NCBI GenBank assembly: GCA_025677835.1
Contig: JAIXMR010000048.1
Coordinates: 62,001-126,000 of the forward strand
DNA length: 64,000 nt
Reading direction: 5' to 3'
From: Sporodiniella umbellata
Lineage: Eukaryota; Mucoromycota; Mucoromycetes; Mucorales; Rhizopodaceae
In this document: positions 45,086 to 55,543 of the stretch, piece after piece
Numbering within the stretch: position 1 is the stretch's first letter
Layout: the number at the start of each line of letters is the position of its first letter
Position numbers and translations under genes: made by a program
Notes under the pieces: generated by a model
Databases searched by the model: none
What the model saw: only the letters and a program-made list of their open reading frames with translations
What the model was told of the DNA's origin: nothing

Positions 45086-45899
45086 TCAAGCAATTTGCTC
45101 TTTGTTTCTTTTAAGAAAAAAACAAGAGAAAGGAAGAAGAGAAAATGTTTTAAGCGCGCTGTCTTTTTTCTATTTTTTATGAAGCTCTTGTATTATTTAT
45201 TATTTATTTTTTTCGCCTTTTCAAATTTCGATTCACATCATGTAAATGGTAGCCAAACTTCTTCAGTAAAAATTTTTGTAGTTTTGCTAGTAGAAAACAA
45301 TGGTTGCTTATATGTCGTTTGAAATAATTTTGGCTAAAGCTAGTTTTTTCGTTTTTGCAAGAAGTATAACAGAATCAAAGAAAGGGGTCAGTAAATGAAA
45401 TTCAGCAATGCATATCTGTGAAAAGTCATCCTTTTACAAAATGAAATTCTCTAAAAGAAAAAAGTCTACTTTTGGCAAGAGATAAAATACATTTTATTTG
45501 AGAGGAAAGTAGTAAAATGCTCTTTTAATAGAAGCAAAAAAAAAAAAAGGTTTGTGGGGCTGATCTTGTGATAAAGCTTTTTGATATCAGAAATCTTGAC
45601 AGTGCAGTATGTTTCTGTACTATATTGCACGTAACAAAAAACAATGATCACATTTGATATCTACAACAAATACCCATTTTTATCCCATCTAAAAAAACCA
45701 TTATAACCAATAGACTAAAGATCTATAAGCCTTAGAGGTTCCTCCTTTATTCTGTTTTTATGGAGGACCTAGGTAACCCAAAACAAGTTGGAAAGCCTCT
45801 GGGTTACAGTGCTTTTTTTGAAGACCACTTCAACTGGGGTGCTGTTAATAAGGGATGGAAAGAACTCCGCCTCCTTTTTCTTCCTATTTTTCTTAGAGT
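45086..45899. promoter_or_regulatory. shared upstream region of INO80 (-) and BAG gene (+)
   Basis: 814 bp between divergent ATGs. Close to the BAG gene is the inverted pair GTAACCCA (about 45773) and TGGGTTAC (about 45807). A pyrimidine tract ending TTTTTCTTAG sits just before the ATG at 45900 and, with CTAGGTAACC near 45770, could bound a 5'-UTR intron. Splicing these into coding sequence gives a wrong frame, so they were not used for the protein. Confidence 0.4.
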
Positions 45900-46781
45900 A
45901 TGACCCAAAACAAGCAATCTCTGATTATTTATGGTGCAGCTGCCGTTCTCGTCGCTGCATTAAGTAGTGGCATTGTATATTACGTGATAGAGGATGATCG
46001 CAAAGTCCAGCGCAGAAAAGCTGCTCGACGTGCTGAACGAAATGCGCTTAAGCTATTGAACCAAATTACAGAGCAAAGACAAGCGATCGAAAAAAGCATC
46101 AAGAGCATTGAGCCTGTTCTTGAAATTGAATGCGATGACAAGACTTTCCAGCAAAAAGAGTTTACCTTGGTTCAGTGTAATGAGTTACTACTTCGTTTGA
46201 TGGAACAATTGGATGCCATGCATCCCTCCAGTCTTATTATTCCAGGGGAGGCTGAGCCAACGGAGCTTGAAGAAAAACTGACCGAACATTTGAAGACCAA
46301 AAAGCGAAGTCTTGTCGAGTCAATCAATGAACTCTTCCGATGCTTGGATGTCTGCAATGAAACCCTAAAAAAAGAAAAAGCGAAAAGAGAAGAGGCAGCT
46401 AAAGAAAAAGCTAGATTTGAAAAGCAAGAGCAAGAGAGATTAGCTCGAGAGGCAGAAGAGCGAAAAAAGATTGAAGAAGAAAAGGCCAAAAAAGCTAGAG
46501 AAGAGCAGGAACGAGTAGCTCAAGAAGAAGCTTTGCTTAGACAAAAAGAAGAAGAGGAACAGCTAGCCAGAGAAGCCGAGCAAAAGGCCAAAGAAAACAT
46601 AATGGCTCAAGAAGAAAGCCTGCCTAAACAAGAAGAATCAGAACAAAAGACAGAAAAAACAAAAGAACAAACTCAAGAACATAAGCCTAGAGATATTGAA
46701 CAAATTGAAGTTGAAAGCCCTGAAGAAGGAAGTGGTGTATTTGTTCAAGCAGAACCTTCAACTATCGAATTGTCAGAATAA
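45900..46781 (+). CDS. Membrane-anchored BAG-domain protein, Snl1-like
   Basis: A single exon of 293 aa. Residues about 8-30 form one membrane segment (LIIYGAAAVLVAALSSGIVYYVI), followed by a basic flank (RKVQRRKAARRAERN). About 50-150 read as a three-helix BAG domain: LLNQITEQRQAIEKSIKSIEPVLE, CNELLLRLMEQLDAM, then TKKRSLVESINELFRCLDV, which has the R/K-x-L-V-x-x-I-x-x-L-x-x-x-LD ending of the family. BAG domains release ADP from Hsp70; yeast Snl1 has the same membrane-plus-BAG layout at the ER/nuclear envelope. The C-terminal 140 residues are a highly charged Glu/Lys coiled coil that Snl1 lacks, so the role may differ. It converges on RAC1 with 169 bp between stops. Confidence 0.8.
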   Translation: MTQNKQSLIIYGAAAVLVAALSSGIVYYVIEDDRKVQRRKAARRAERNALKLLNQITEQRQAIEKSIKSIEPVLEIECDDKTFQQKEFTLVQCNELLLRLMEQLDAMHPSSLIIPGEAEPTELEEKLTEHLKTKKRSLVESINELFRCLDVCNETLKKEKAKREEAAKEKARFEKQEQERLAREAEERKKIEEEKAKKAREEQERVAQEEALLRQKEEEEQLAREAEQKAKENIMAQEESLPKQEESEQKTEKTKEQTQEHKPRDIEQIEVESPEEGSGVFVQAEPSTIELSE

Positions 46782-46950
46782 AAAGCCCGAAAAATAGTGA
46801 TGACATAACTTGTTCTGTCACTTTTAACGTCATCATTTCTTATTTTTGTGGCGAAATAAGGAGATTCTCTATTCTGTGACAAAGTAAGGAGGGTCAAAGA
46901 TCTTGTCTCTAGCGCATGACATCATGAAAAGAGAGAGACCGTATTTTTTA

Positions 46951-47725
46951 TTACAAAATGATACACTTTTTAGCCCTTTTGTCTTGGCTGGTAGGGCAGA
47001 GCGCTGCTCGAATGGCTTCATCAAATACATTTTTTAATCCAGTCTGAGTTAATGCTGAACATTCGAGATATTTTACTGCTTTAATATCTTTGGCCATTTG
47101 TAGACTTTGTGTATATGAAATTGGTGCCATTTTTCTCTGAGCAAGCTTTTGCACTGTGTCTGGGTCTTCTCTCAAGTCAAGTTTAGTTCCAATCAAAATA
47201 ATAGGTGTACCTGGCGCATGGTGATTTATTTCCGGATACCACTTTAACAAAAATTTAAAACATTAGTGTGTTATTTATTCTATTTTCGATGGAAATTATT
47301 TGTGTACCTTAGTTTTCACGTTTTCAAACGAAGAAGGGTTAACTAGTGAGAAACAGACCAAAAACACATCTGTCTGAGGATAGGATAGTGGCCTCAATCT
47401 GTCATAGTCCTCCTGTCCTGCTGTATCCCATAAACCAAGACTTATCGTTCTTCCATCCACTCTCACATGCGCTGAATAGTTATCGAATCTAAATGAATAT
47501 TTAGGGTATGTGTATATCGGTCTTTGCTCTGCTCTTACACTGTAGGAACATATTCGCTGGGGAAAGCGTTTGTTGTGTAAGATATCAATAAACAAGTTTT
47601 ACCGACTGCCCTATAAGAAATATATTATTAGTACATACACCTCGCTATCCTAGCCATCATTACCCATCACCGACTACCACACATTTAATGGCCTGCATAA
47701 TATGTTCAGTTTGACTACTATCCAT
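46951..47725 (-). CDS. RAC1: Rac-type Rho GTPase
   Basis: Four exons: 47664-47725, 47539-47610, 47308-47488 and 46951-47241 (201 aa). Rac controls actin, polarised growth and NADPH oxidase in filamentous fungi. The P-loop GDGAVGKT (residues 19-26) is restored by joining exon 1 to exon 2. The effector loop YVPTVFDNYSAH, the switch II segment [22 protein letters not shown], the base-recognition GTKLDLRED and ECSALTQ follow. [21 protein letters not shown] and FDEAIRAAL favour Rac over Cdc42. The C-terminus KRAKKCIIL has a polybasic stretch and a CAAX box ending in Leu, predicting geranylgeranylation. There is a short N-terminal extension (MDSSQTEHI) before [10 protein letters not shown]. An alternative start at that internal Met would give the standard 192-residue protein. 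Confidence 0.95.
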
Positions 47726-49384
47726 TTTTGTACGGGAACACACAGAAAAAAAAAAAAAAAAAATAAGAGAGAGAGAGAGAAAGAAAATTATATGACAGAA
47801 AAAAAAATAAGCGTAAGACGAGTAGGAGTTTGTTACCACCACGCGCATACTAAAAGGAGAAGGGGAGAAGGGTTTCAACAGTTTAAAAACCCTATTTTAT
47901 TACTCCTTCTTAAAATCACAAACCAACGTTTTATATATGTGTGTACGTGTACGTAAAATATGTCTGTCAAACACCTTCAAGTATGGTTTATTTTTTTCTT
48001 ATTTACACCTTTGTTTTGGCACCTGGCCCTGTGCGGATATGTTCTCGGTATTCTCCCTTCAGCTTCTGAATATATTCAGCGTTGCACAAAAGTCATTATT
48101 CTTAAAAAGGATTGCCGATTATACCTATGCTCAATGAATAAAAAGCATTGGTTTTGAGGTGGTTCAACTCACAACAAAGTGCCATATATTCGTATATTTA
48201 CATATTTGAATGTAGAGCTTTTGAATTTTCTCGTGAATAGTCAAACTTTTCTCAACGAACGGTTTTTTACTCTCCTTTTGTTTAGGCGAGTGGACTTTTT
48301 TTCTAGGACTAAAGAAAGCAAACCAAATCTAAAATCGTATGCCGTGTATCCCTAACGACGTTCAGTATGCGCCGCATGCCGATACCTAGAAGTACCAGGC
48401 AGAACATAGTAAAGAAGATCAGTAAAATATAACAGATACAGGACAAGTCGTTCTTTTATCAAGCGATATACAATGCTTCTGTTTTGGTGTCTTGTAAAGC
48501 GTCCTAGCGAAAAGCATTCGATCAACATTTTAAACTTTGTGTTCAAATGTCGTACTTAAAGGATAACAAAGTACTATTTATTTGCTTATATTTGACCTCA
48601 GTCGTCAATTGACAAGCGTTTTTATGCTCATATCTACTTTTTATTACAAAATACAGAACATACTCCAATTCTTAACTAATGATGGTTTTTTTTTAACCAC
48701 TTGAGAGTGAAATTGGCTGTAATTTTTTTTTATAAACGTCGATGCTTAGCTTTCTTTTTTGGATTCAATTTACGCTTGATTATGAGCAACAACTTAACAT
48801 ATTAACTCGGTGCTCGAAGAGTAATAGGAGGAATAGGTTTTTGATTGGGGGCCTCAAAGAGAATCTAAGACGTTTTTTTAGAGTTGCCATTGCACTTTCA
48901 TAAGACTTATGATATTACATCCATATAGGACCCTTCATGAATGCTTTTCTGTTGTGTTTCAATGTAATAGAATTTACGTAGTTCCAGGATTTTATACTTC
49001 TGATAAACTTGAGCTTAAATGGGCTATCAACATTCGAAAAGTCGCGCAGTATTGTCTTATTAGAGCTTTAGTAAGCCTTCGCACCCTACTAGACCGTAGA
49101 GACTTATTTAATACAGTGAGTATTATCCAAAAAAACAAATAAAGCGTCTTTGTTACAAAAAGAAATCGCCTATTTTCTGTTTATAGAAGACATCTTGAAC
49201 ACGATAATACAATGGATATTGTATGCTTTAACTTTTTCTTGTTCACAAAAGGAGCAGAAAAATAATAAATCAATTGTTCTGTATGATGCCGCGTATTATT
49301 AATGACGACATCACCATGAGAGTCACGGCTATAAAGAAAAAAATTTCAGGTCAACATTTTTCTTTCTTGTACTAACACGACTAG
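47726..49384. other. 1.7 kb intergenic region
   Basis: Holds the promoters of RAC1 and the mitochondrial SSB gene. An A-run at about 47745-47763 and a GA repeat near 47769-47782 sit in the RAC1 leader region. Plus-strand frames near 47937-48157 and 48909-49142 have no recognisable family or intron support. Confidence 0.45.
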
Positions 49385-50078
49385 ATGTTTATCGCACGAC
49401 AAGTTTCTCCTTCAATCAAACTCGCTAGAGTAATTTAAAACTGCTTTGTACTAAAGACAGATAACTAACGCGTATTTTTTTTTTTTTTTAACAAAGGCTT
49501 TCTCCCAATCTGCTGCTCGTAGAGATTGTAAGATGCATGCAATAAACCATGTACATGTAACCTAATCCTATTACAGTGAACAAGATCCAACTGATTGGTC
49601 GTATTGGAAGTGATCCTACAGCACATGAAGTCGCCGATCGCCGAGTATACAACTATACACTTGCTACCTCAGAAACCAGAGCTGATAAAGAAGGTAAAAA
49701 AAACACAAATGAAACCACAAGTCACTGATCGTGTTTTAAAGATAACTTGATCAAGCGCACCCAATGGCACCGCGTTTCTTATTGGACAAACAACGATTGG
49801 TTTTCCAAAGTAAAGAAAGGGTAAGCGCTTTAGAAACTTTCAAAAGTTCTCTACTGACTTATTATTCTCTATAGCGATTTGGTTTACGTTGAAGGTAGTC
49901 TTCGTTACTCCGATTATGTTGACAAGGAAGGTGTATCTAGAACCAGAGCAGAAATTTCCCAAGGTATAGTTTTATTTTTGTTTTGTTTTGAGGAATAGCC
50001 ATGTAACGTCATATAATAGGAAGCTTCAGAATGTTATCCCCCTCTCGCAATAAAGAGGAAGAAGAAGAGGAACAATAA
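49385..50078 (+). CDS. RIM1: Mitochondrial single-stranded DNA-binding protein (Rim1/SSBP1)
   Basis: Six exons: 49385-49429, 49497-49527, 49577-49693, 49742-49820, 49875-49963 and 50020-50078 (139 aa). It coats single-stranded mtDNA as a tetramer during replication. Residues 1-25 (MFIARQVSPSIKLARAFSQS) form a typical import presequence, with likely cleavage before LNKIQLIGRIG. The OB fold shows IGSDPTAHE, YTLATSETRADKE, TQWHRVSYW, LVYVEGSLRYSDY and AEISQGSFRMLS, in bacterial-SSB order. The exon 2 (31 nt) and exon 3 joins are needed to keep presequence and fold in one frame. The C-terminus is an acidic run (EEEEEEQ). Introns are 47-67 nt. Confidence 0.94.
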
Positions 50079-50625
50079 ATCCAAAATTTTATTTACTCCT
50101 GACAATAATAAAAGATATTATTCAAACAAAACTAAGAACACAACACCATCACCTAGACGCACAATCTAAGCTTCTCATGATACCGTTTTACAATTCAATA
50201 CCAGCATATGCGTGAATATATACTGAGTACTGTAGAGAGCAAAACATATCCAGTGCACAAAGAGCTGGTAATCTTTTAATGGCTGGGAACCTATGGACTT
50301 TTGCTGTACCAAAAACGTGTCATTGAAGCTGATGTCTTTTTTAACTCCATATATTTTGTGTGTTTGTTTTGTACGAATCAAAGCCAGCCTCAATGAGACC
50401 GTGATATATTAACTCAATGTTACTATAAGCACATCAAAATCAAAGACAAAACGTAATGACAATAGACCCGAATTTGTGATATTGCGAATTGTATTTGTTT
50501 CTGGCGTATAGCGAACTTGAGATTTGCTCCTCAAGGAAATACACCCCATTATTTTTATTCCCAGTCATTTAGCGTTGCTTTTACTATGTGGCGTTTTAAC
50601 CTCTTTAGGTGACTTTTTAACACAA
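50079..50625. other. intergenic region
   Basis: About 550 bp between two plus-strand genes. There is polyadenylation-like AATAATAAAAG near 50103. The rest shows nothing recognised. Confidence 0.45.
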
Positions 50626-51148
50626 ATGTACATTAGTAACTGGGATGAATTTCAAAACGCCGTTGTGAGCTTACATACGGCTTCGCCAGAACACGTAAAA
50701 TTGCATTCAGCAAAGCCTTACAAATTGAAGCTCGACGTCTGATTATTTTGATTTATAGGTTCGTTATGTTCACACTTTTCATCGAGGCAATGGGGAGCTT
50801 ATTTTGAAAGTAACCGACGATAGAGTTGTAAAGTAACCCTGGCATAGTAGCGTTTTTCTAGTACTGAAACTTTTGCTTAGAATATTAAATACAAAACAAA
50901 CCAAATGACAGACCTGAAGAAATTCGTCGGTTTAAATAGTCTTTTAATGCTACAAATGATGAACAAAGAAGAAGCAGGTAATAAATTTTAGTGAATTTAG
51001 TAAGTTCAAAAATAATTAAACAAAAAAATTAGATGAAGAGATGACAGAGGCACAAGTTGCTGAGCCAATAGCTAAAGGAGCCATCAAAGCAAAACCTTCA
51101 ACACCAAAACAAGCAGCCAAAGGAAAAAAAGGAAAAAAAAGACGATAG
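50626..51148 (+). CDS. SRP9: Signal recognition particle subunit SRP9
   Basis: Four exons: 50626-50694, 50759-50827, 50881-50977 and 51033-51148 (116 aa). SRP9 with SRP14 forms the Alu domain that pauses elongation during co-translational ER targeting. Assembled sequence aligns without gaps to human SRP9 over the core: NWDEFQNAVVSLHTASPEHV, then FHRGNGELILKVTDDRV, then YKTNQMTDLKKF. The donor at 50695 is chosen because it gives the gap-free alignment and removes an extension that soon hits a stop. A basic C-terminal tail (PKQAAKGKKGKKRR) extends beyond the animal protein and probably contacts RNA. Budding yeast has the diverged Srp21 here, so the ancestral form is retained. Confidence 0.92.
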
Positions 51149-51615
51149 ACTATACGAGCCACATTCAAGTACGGAACCCTTTAATAAATTTTTTTTTTTT
51201 TCAATCAAAATGGATACGATTTTTGTGAAGAACTCCAGTCTTCAATTGACCCACAGAGAATAAGAACGCAGGACTGTTTATAATATGAAAGCCCTTTGAA
51301 CTTTTATTTAGAAAATTTGGTAAACATATAGAAAAGAAAGAAACCGCCGTTGTTATCAATGAAGCTTTCTTTTTTGAAAACTATATACAGATTTCAACAT
51401 TTTTAATACAATTAAACCATCTACCAACAAAACTGCTGAACCAATCAAGCATATACGATTACAACACACCCCAAAAAGATTTCAATAGATCACGGCCACT
51501 GCTGTGGTTTTGGTTTATGAAAGCTCCTTAAATGTTTACTGCTAGAAAAAGACATGTTTACTTTTTTTTTTTTAAGGAAAAAGATGAAAGGGGGATGAAG
51601 GGTGTTGTGGTTGTT
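51149..51615. other. convergent 3' spacer, SRP9 / NUP155
   Basis: 467 bp with T-runs near 51188-51200 and 51562-51574. I searched the minus strand for further NUP155 exons and found none. Confidence 0.5.
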
Positions 51616-54600
51616 TTATTCTTTAACAGATTCTAATAGTTGTCCAATTGTTTGCAATAAATGATACATTTCGTATTGTTTGGCAGGCGCAACTACGCTC
51701 TTTGCACAATAGGAAGCGTTTGTTAGGTATTCAAATCGTGTTTGATTATTTAGTCCCCTAAAAAACATTGTCAAAAACGTACACTTATATATACACTTTG
51801 ATGATTGTTCACTTACTCGGACTGACCCAATGTTAAATAGGCCTTGGCGGCTTTTTCAAGCTCGTCACGCTGTCTGTAATATTTAGCAAGAACCCGAAGA
51901 CGCTTATATGACATAGGATGTATGTTCAAATAGTCTTCAAGGTAGGTGGGTGATTCCTAATTGTTTTTGTTAAAAAGAAAGCTGTTAAAAAGAGAGGTAT
52001 ACCTTAATTAGCATGTCTTCAGCATTGTTTTCCAAAAGGTTGTCATATATATAATAGTGGAAAGCAATATCTTTAGATGCAAAAGCAGTTGAATAGACCT
52101 CCTGTCTTATATCGGTAACAGAGTTGACAGACACGTTTCGAGAAACCTCTAAGATTATACCAAGCACAATATCGTAAAAAGGCTTTTTAGCGTTAAATAA
52201 CTCCACGGTAGCACTATTGGCCGCGTAGCCAGATTTGACCATTTCATTTGTGACGTTGTTGCGATCGCGAGCTTGGGCGCAAGACAATGCAATATCAATG
52301 GCATAAATGGGGTAGCCTTGAAACATAAACTCTGTAGTAATTTCAGTTAAGCTTGGTGCAGGAATATTGCCTGCTATCCTTCGCAAAATTTCTAATGAGC
52401 TCTTCAGAGTATATCTAGTTTGGCTACTAGATTCAGTTCGAGCAGAGAGAATATCATGTGTTGCACGGTATAAGAGTACAACGCTGGAATCGCAGAAAGA
52501 ACCGCAGCTTTCTTGTAAAACACTAATGACATACTCTGTATCGTAATTTTGCTTTTTGAATGTGTATTCTATCAAAGCTCCTGAAAGGTCACGTACAAGT
52601 GATCGCCCAGCAGGTGTAACAAGCAATTGTTTCAAGTTGATGGTCTTCAGTAGCTCCTTAGAACCCGGTTTCAAGTTCTGAGCGATTTGGGTAAAATCTC
52701 CTGTGTCAATGAGGTAGATGAAGAAAGCAATTCCCTCAGTCAAATAGACCGCAAGTTCATGCAGACCTCTTATAGACATACCCTCTACGCTAGTGTCGGT
52801 TTTGGGAAACAGAACAATGTGACTACCGAAAAAGATTAGCCACTACTTAATACTCCGTTTCATTGTACCTATCCATGAATGCAACAAGGTTTTTTAGTAC
52901 AGTTTGAATGCCTAATAGGTCAGACTTCTTCAATGTACTGGCTATTGAATATTCGCCATTTTTTGTATTTTCAGTAAAGAGAATTCTATCCCAAACTGGC
53001 TGAACAGCACGATATATGAACAAAGCCAAGCCATCGTGTCGACTGGTATACTGTTGACCTTGCGAGGGTAAGTCAGACAAAAGACGACTGAATTCTTGCA
53101 AAAGAACAATGGCGGTTTCAACGGATTGGGAAACAACTGGCTTATTAGGGATAGTAGAGTTGAGTGAGATAGAGGAGGCGATGAGACCAAAGCACATGGC
53201 GCATGTATTTGCATATCCAAAATGATCAAAGAAACTCTTTAAGCAGTTTATACGTTCTTCTTTGCTTTGATATGTACTTGTGATGAGATTGAACAACATA
53301 TCTACAGGTCTCTGTTTTGTAATCACAGTCAATCCGCGAGTAGTGAAAACCAGCAGATCTCGACTGGGGTTGTTGAAGTTGGTTGTCAATTCATTCAGTT
53401 GAGTATGGCCATGGGATACTTCCGAGATAGCCAAAACTTTTCCACTAACAGTTATTTCATCTAAAATTTCGGTTAATGAGGGACGGCCTGTCAGGTTGGT
53501 AGCAACAAGTTTTCCTAGGTCCGGGCACGTTGACATAATTGACTCATCTTGCTGGCCATCCTTTACAACAGTAAAGAGACCATCTTTATAGAGCGCTTTT
53601 TTGAACACTTGTGGTGGTGAGGTAGGTTGAGGGGGTGTGCGTACATGTATAAGAGCAAGGTCATTTGGAACATCTTCAGACTTTAAGTTACTTCCGTGCT
53701 GGTGATATGTATAATATAAACGGCATCCAGTAGATGTAATAGCAACAAGTTGGTATGTTCGAGATTCAGTTGCTGATACTGGGTGGATTGATACGATTTT
53801 AAAATCTTTGCTATTGATAAGCGGAGAAGCAGGACACATCAATCTTGCACTTTCACACGATTTAGAATAGTTGCCGACTGTTCGATAATCTTGGCCATTG
53901 GCTCCTAGATAGGTGGTAACGATGTGTGAATTTTCAGTGAGTTGAAACAAAACAGTTCCATCTTCGTTCACAGCGATCTGAGTAACAGGATCATGCATAG
54001 ATAAAAAGAATGCAGAAAATAGGCCGGAGCTGTGTAGTTTTTTGGAGCACTTTCCAGTGAACCATCCTTCAGTTTGCTATACACATAAATTCAAATAAGC
54101 TTTTTTTTTTTTATCTTTTTTTTTTTAAAAAAAAACACGATTAGCTTACTCTATAATCTAGTTCCCATACGTTTCCATCACTGCCTAACATAAATACACG
54201 CCCTTGTTTTGTTCCAACAATAGACTTCATGTTAATACCAGCGGTACCAGTTCGTGTATCAGTCTGGTGAAACCTGACTTTGTTGGTAGAGTCTTTGCTG
54301 ATTGCAATCACTTTGACTTGAGATGCAGTGGAAACAATCATCAGTCGATATACTTTTTCAATGTTGAATACATCTGTTTTGGGTATAACGATTCCAATAG
54401 AAACAATGTCGTCTTCTTCTTCATAAGTGCATACGTCGTTACTAGTGTAGGTTATTGTGAGTCATGCATAAATCAAAGTTGATTCTTTTTTTGAGGGATT
54501 ACCTATTGACATAGTCCCATAAATAAAGGCATTTCCCAATTGCAAAGTACGCTCTTTCTATTTCTGGTGCAATGCCTACAGGGCTGTTTGGGCCCACTTG

Positions 54601-54960
54601 TTTTTTTTTTTTTTTGGTTATGAATATAAAATAAAGCAAATGTTCCATATTTTCTAGTCTCATTGAACCGGATCACACTTACATTGGCTACCGCCTTCAA
54701 GTCCCACTAAGGGCATATTTAGCACTGTTTTTAAGCAGAGTGCTCTAACTTTTTCGTTTTGTGCCTTTTCATATACAATATGGTCTATTGTAGTAATTTA
54801 AATTAATTCACGATCATGGCTAGATTTGATTCAAGTTGTTTTTACTGGAGAATGTCTGCACTAGGTCAGGAAAAAGACGGTCTACAATGCCCCTGCTTTC
54901 CAATGCGATTGAAGCCTCGTCAACTATGTTTGAAGATTTTTCTGGACACTTTGTCTCCAT
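51616..54960 (-). CDS. NUP155: Inner-ring nucleoporin Nup155/Nup170, C-terminally short
   Basis: Eight exons: 54846-54960, 54683-54784, 54503-54596, 54150-54441, 52869-54076, 52003-52789, 51817-51956 and 51616-51757 (959 aa). Nup155/Nup170 is a membrane-proximal scaffold of the nuclear pore inner ring, built from an N-terminal beta-propeller and a C-terminal alpha-solenoid. Propeller landmarks are APEIERAYFAIGKCLYLWDY, IGIVIPKTDVF and GRVFMLGSDGNVWELDY, then QTEGWFTGKCSKKLH with DPVTQIAVNEDGTVLF. The solenoid has EGMSIRGLHELAVYLTEGIAFF, LKQLLVTPAGRSLVRDLSGAL, SCGSFCDSS and RFEYLTNASYCAKS. Human Nup155 has 1391 and yeast Nup170 1502 residues. This model ends about 270-300 residues early, after the segment matching human residues near 1100. 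The last exons have good splice sites and a clean TAA. Confidence 0.9.
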
Positions 54961-55543
54961 GTTTTGAAGGAAAAGAATAGAGAAGAAAAAATTGGGTCCT
55001 AAAACTGAACGCGAAAAAAAAAAAAAAAAAAAAGAGTGGCTAGGTGTCGTCATTTACTAATTAAGCTTCCGATAATTATAAATTTTCTAGCAATCCATAG
55101 CCTCGAAACTTCTTTACAAGCATATAATGTTGATACAGACAAACTCAACAGTAGCTACTCTCTTCTAAATCATTTGTTTTTTTTTTGGCTCGTCTTGATA
55201 TCTAACTAAAATCTCTATATTTCTATTATGCCGCTATTTTAAGGATATACTAGAATTAAAAACTGGTAGAGTAAACTTTAGCTTTTTACAGACTGAGAAA
55301 AAAAAAAGGCACGAAGCACTTTTGTCTTTGTATGTTGACTACACAAAGATATTTTAAACAAAAACGTTTTGACTGTACTCTTTATTATTGCTTTTCCAAG
55401 AATAAAACCAAATATTAAAAAAAAAAAAAAGGGCAAAAGAGAAAAAAAAAAAAAAAAAAAAGGAAAGAGGGAGATAAGATAGAGAAATGTCTACATTTAA
55501 GGCCGTACATATATCTCCTAATAAATAAATAGAGTTTTTATGA
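54961..55543. other. intergenic region
   Basis: 583 bp between two minus-strand genes, so it holds the NUP155 promoter and the 3' end of the SPIN90 gene. A-runs at about 55014-55033, 55418-55431 and 55442-55460. Nothing else recognised. Confidence 0.45.

Noticed and set aside
45757..45899. Extra 5' coding exon for the BAG gene starting at an upstream ATG
   Set aside because: Joining shifts the frame and soon hits a stop; the pieces can only be a 5'-UTR intron, if real.
47937..48157. Two overlapping plus-strand frames upstream of the RAC1 promoter side
   Set aside because: Hydrophobic, unconserved-looking, no splice or family support.
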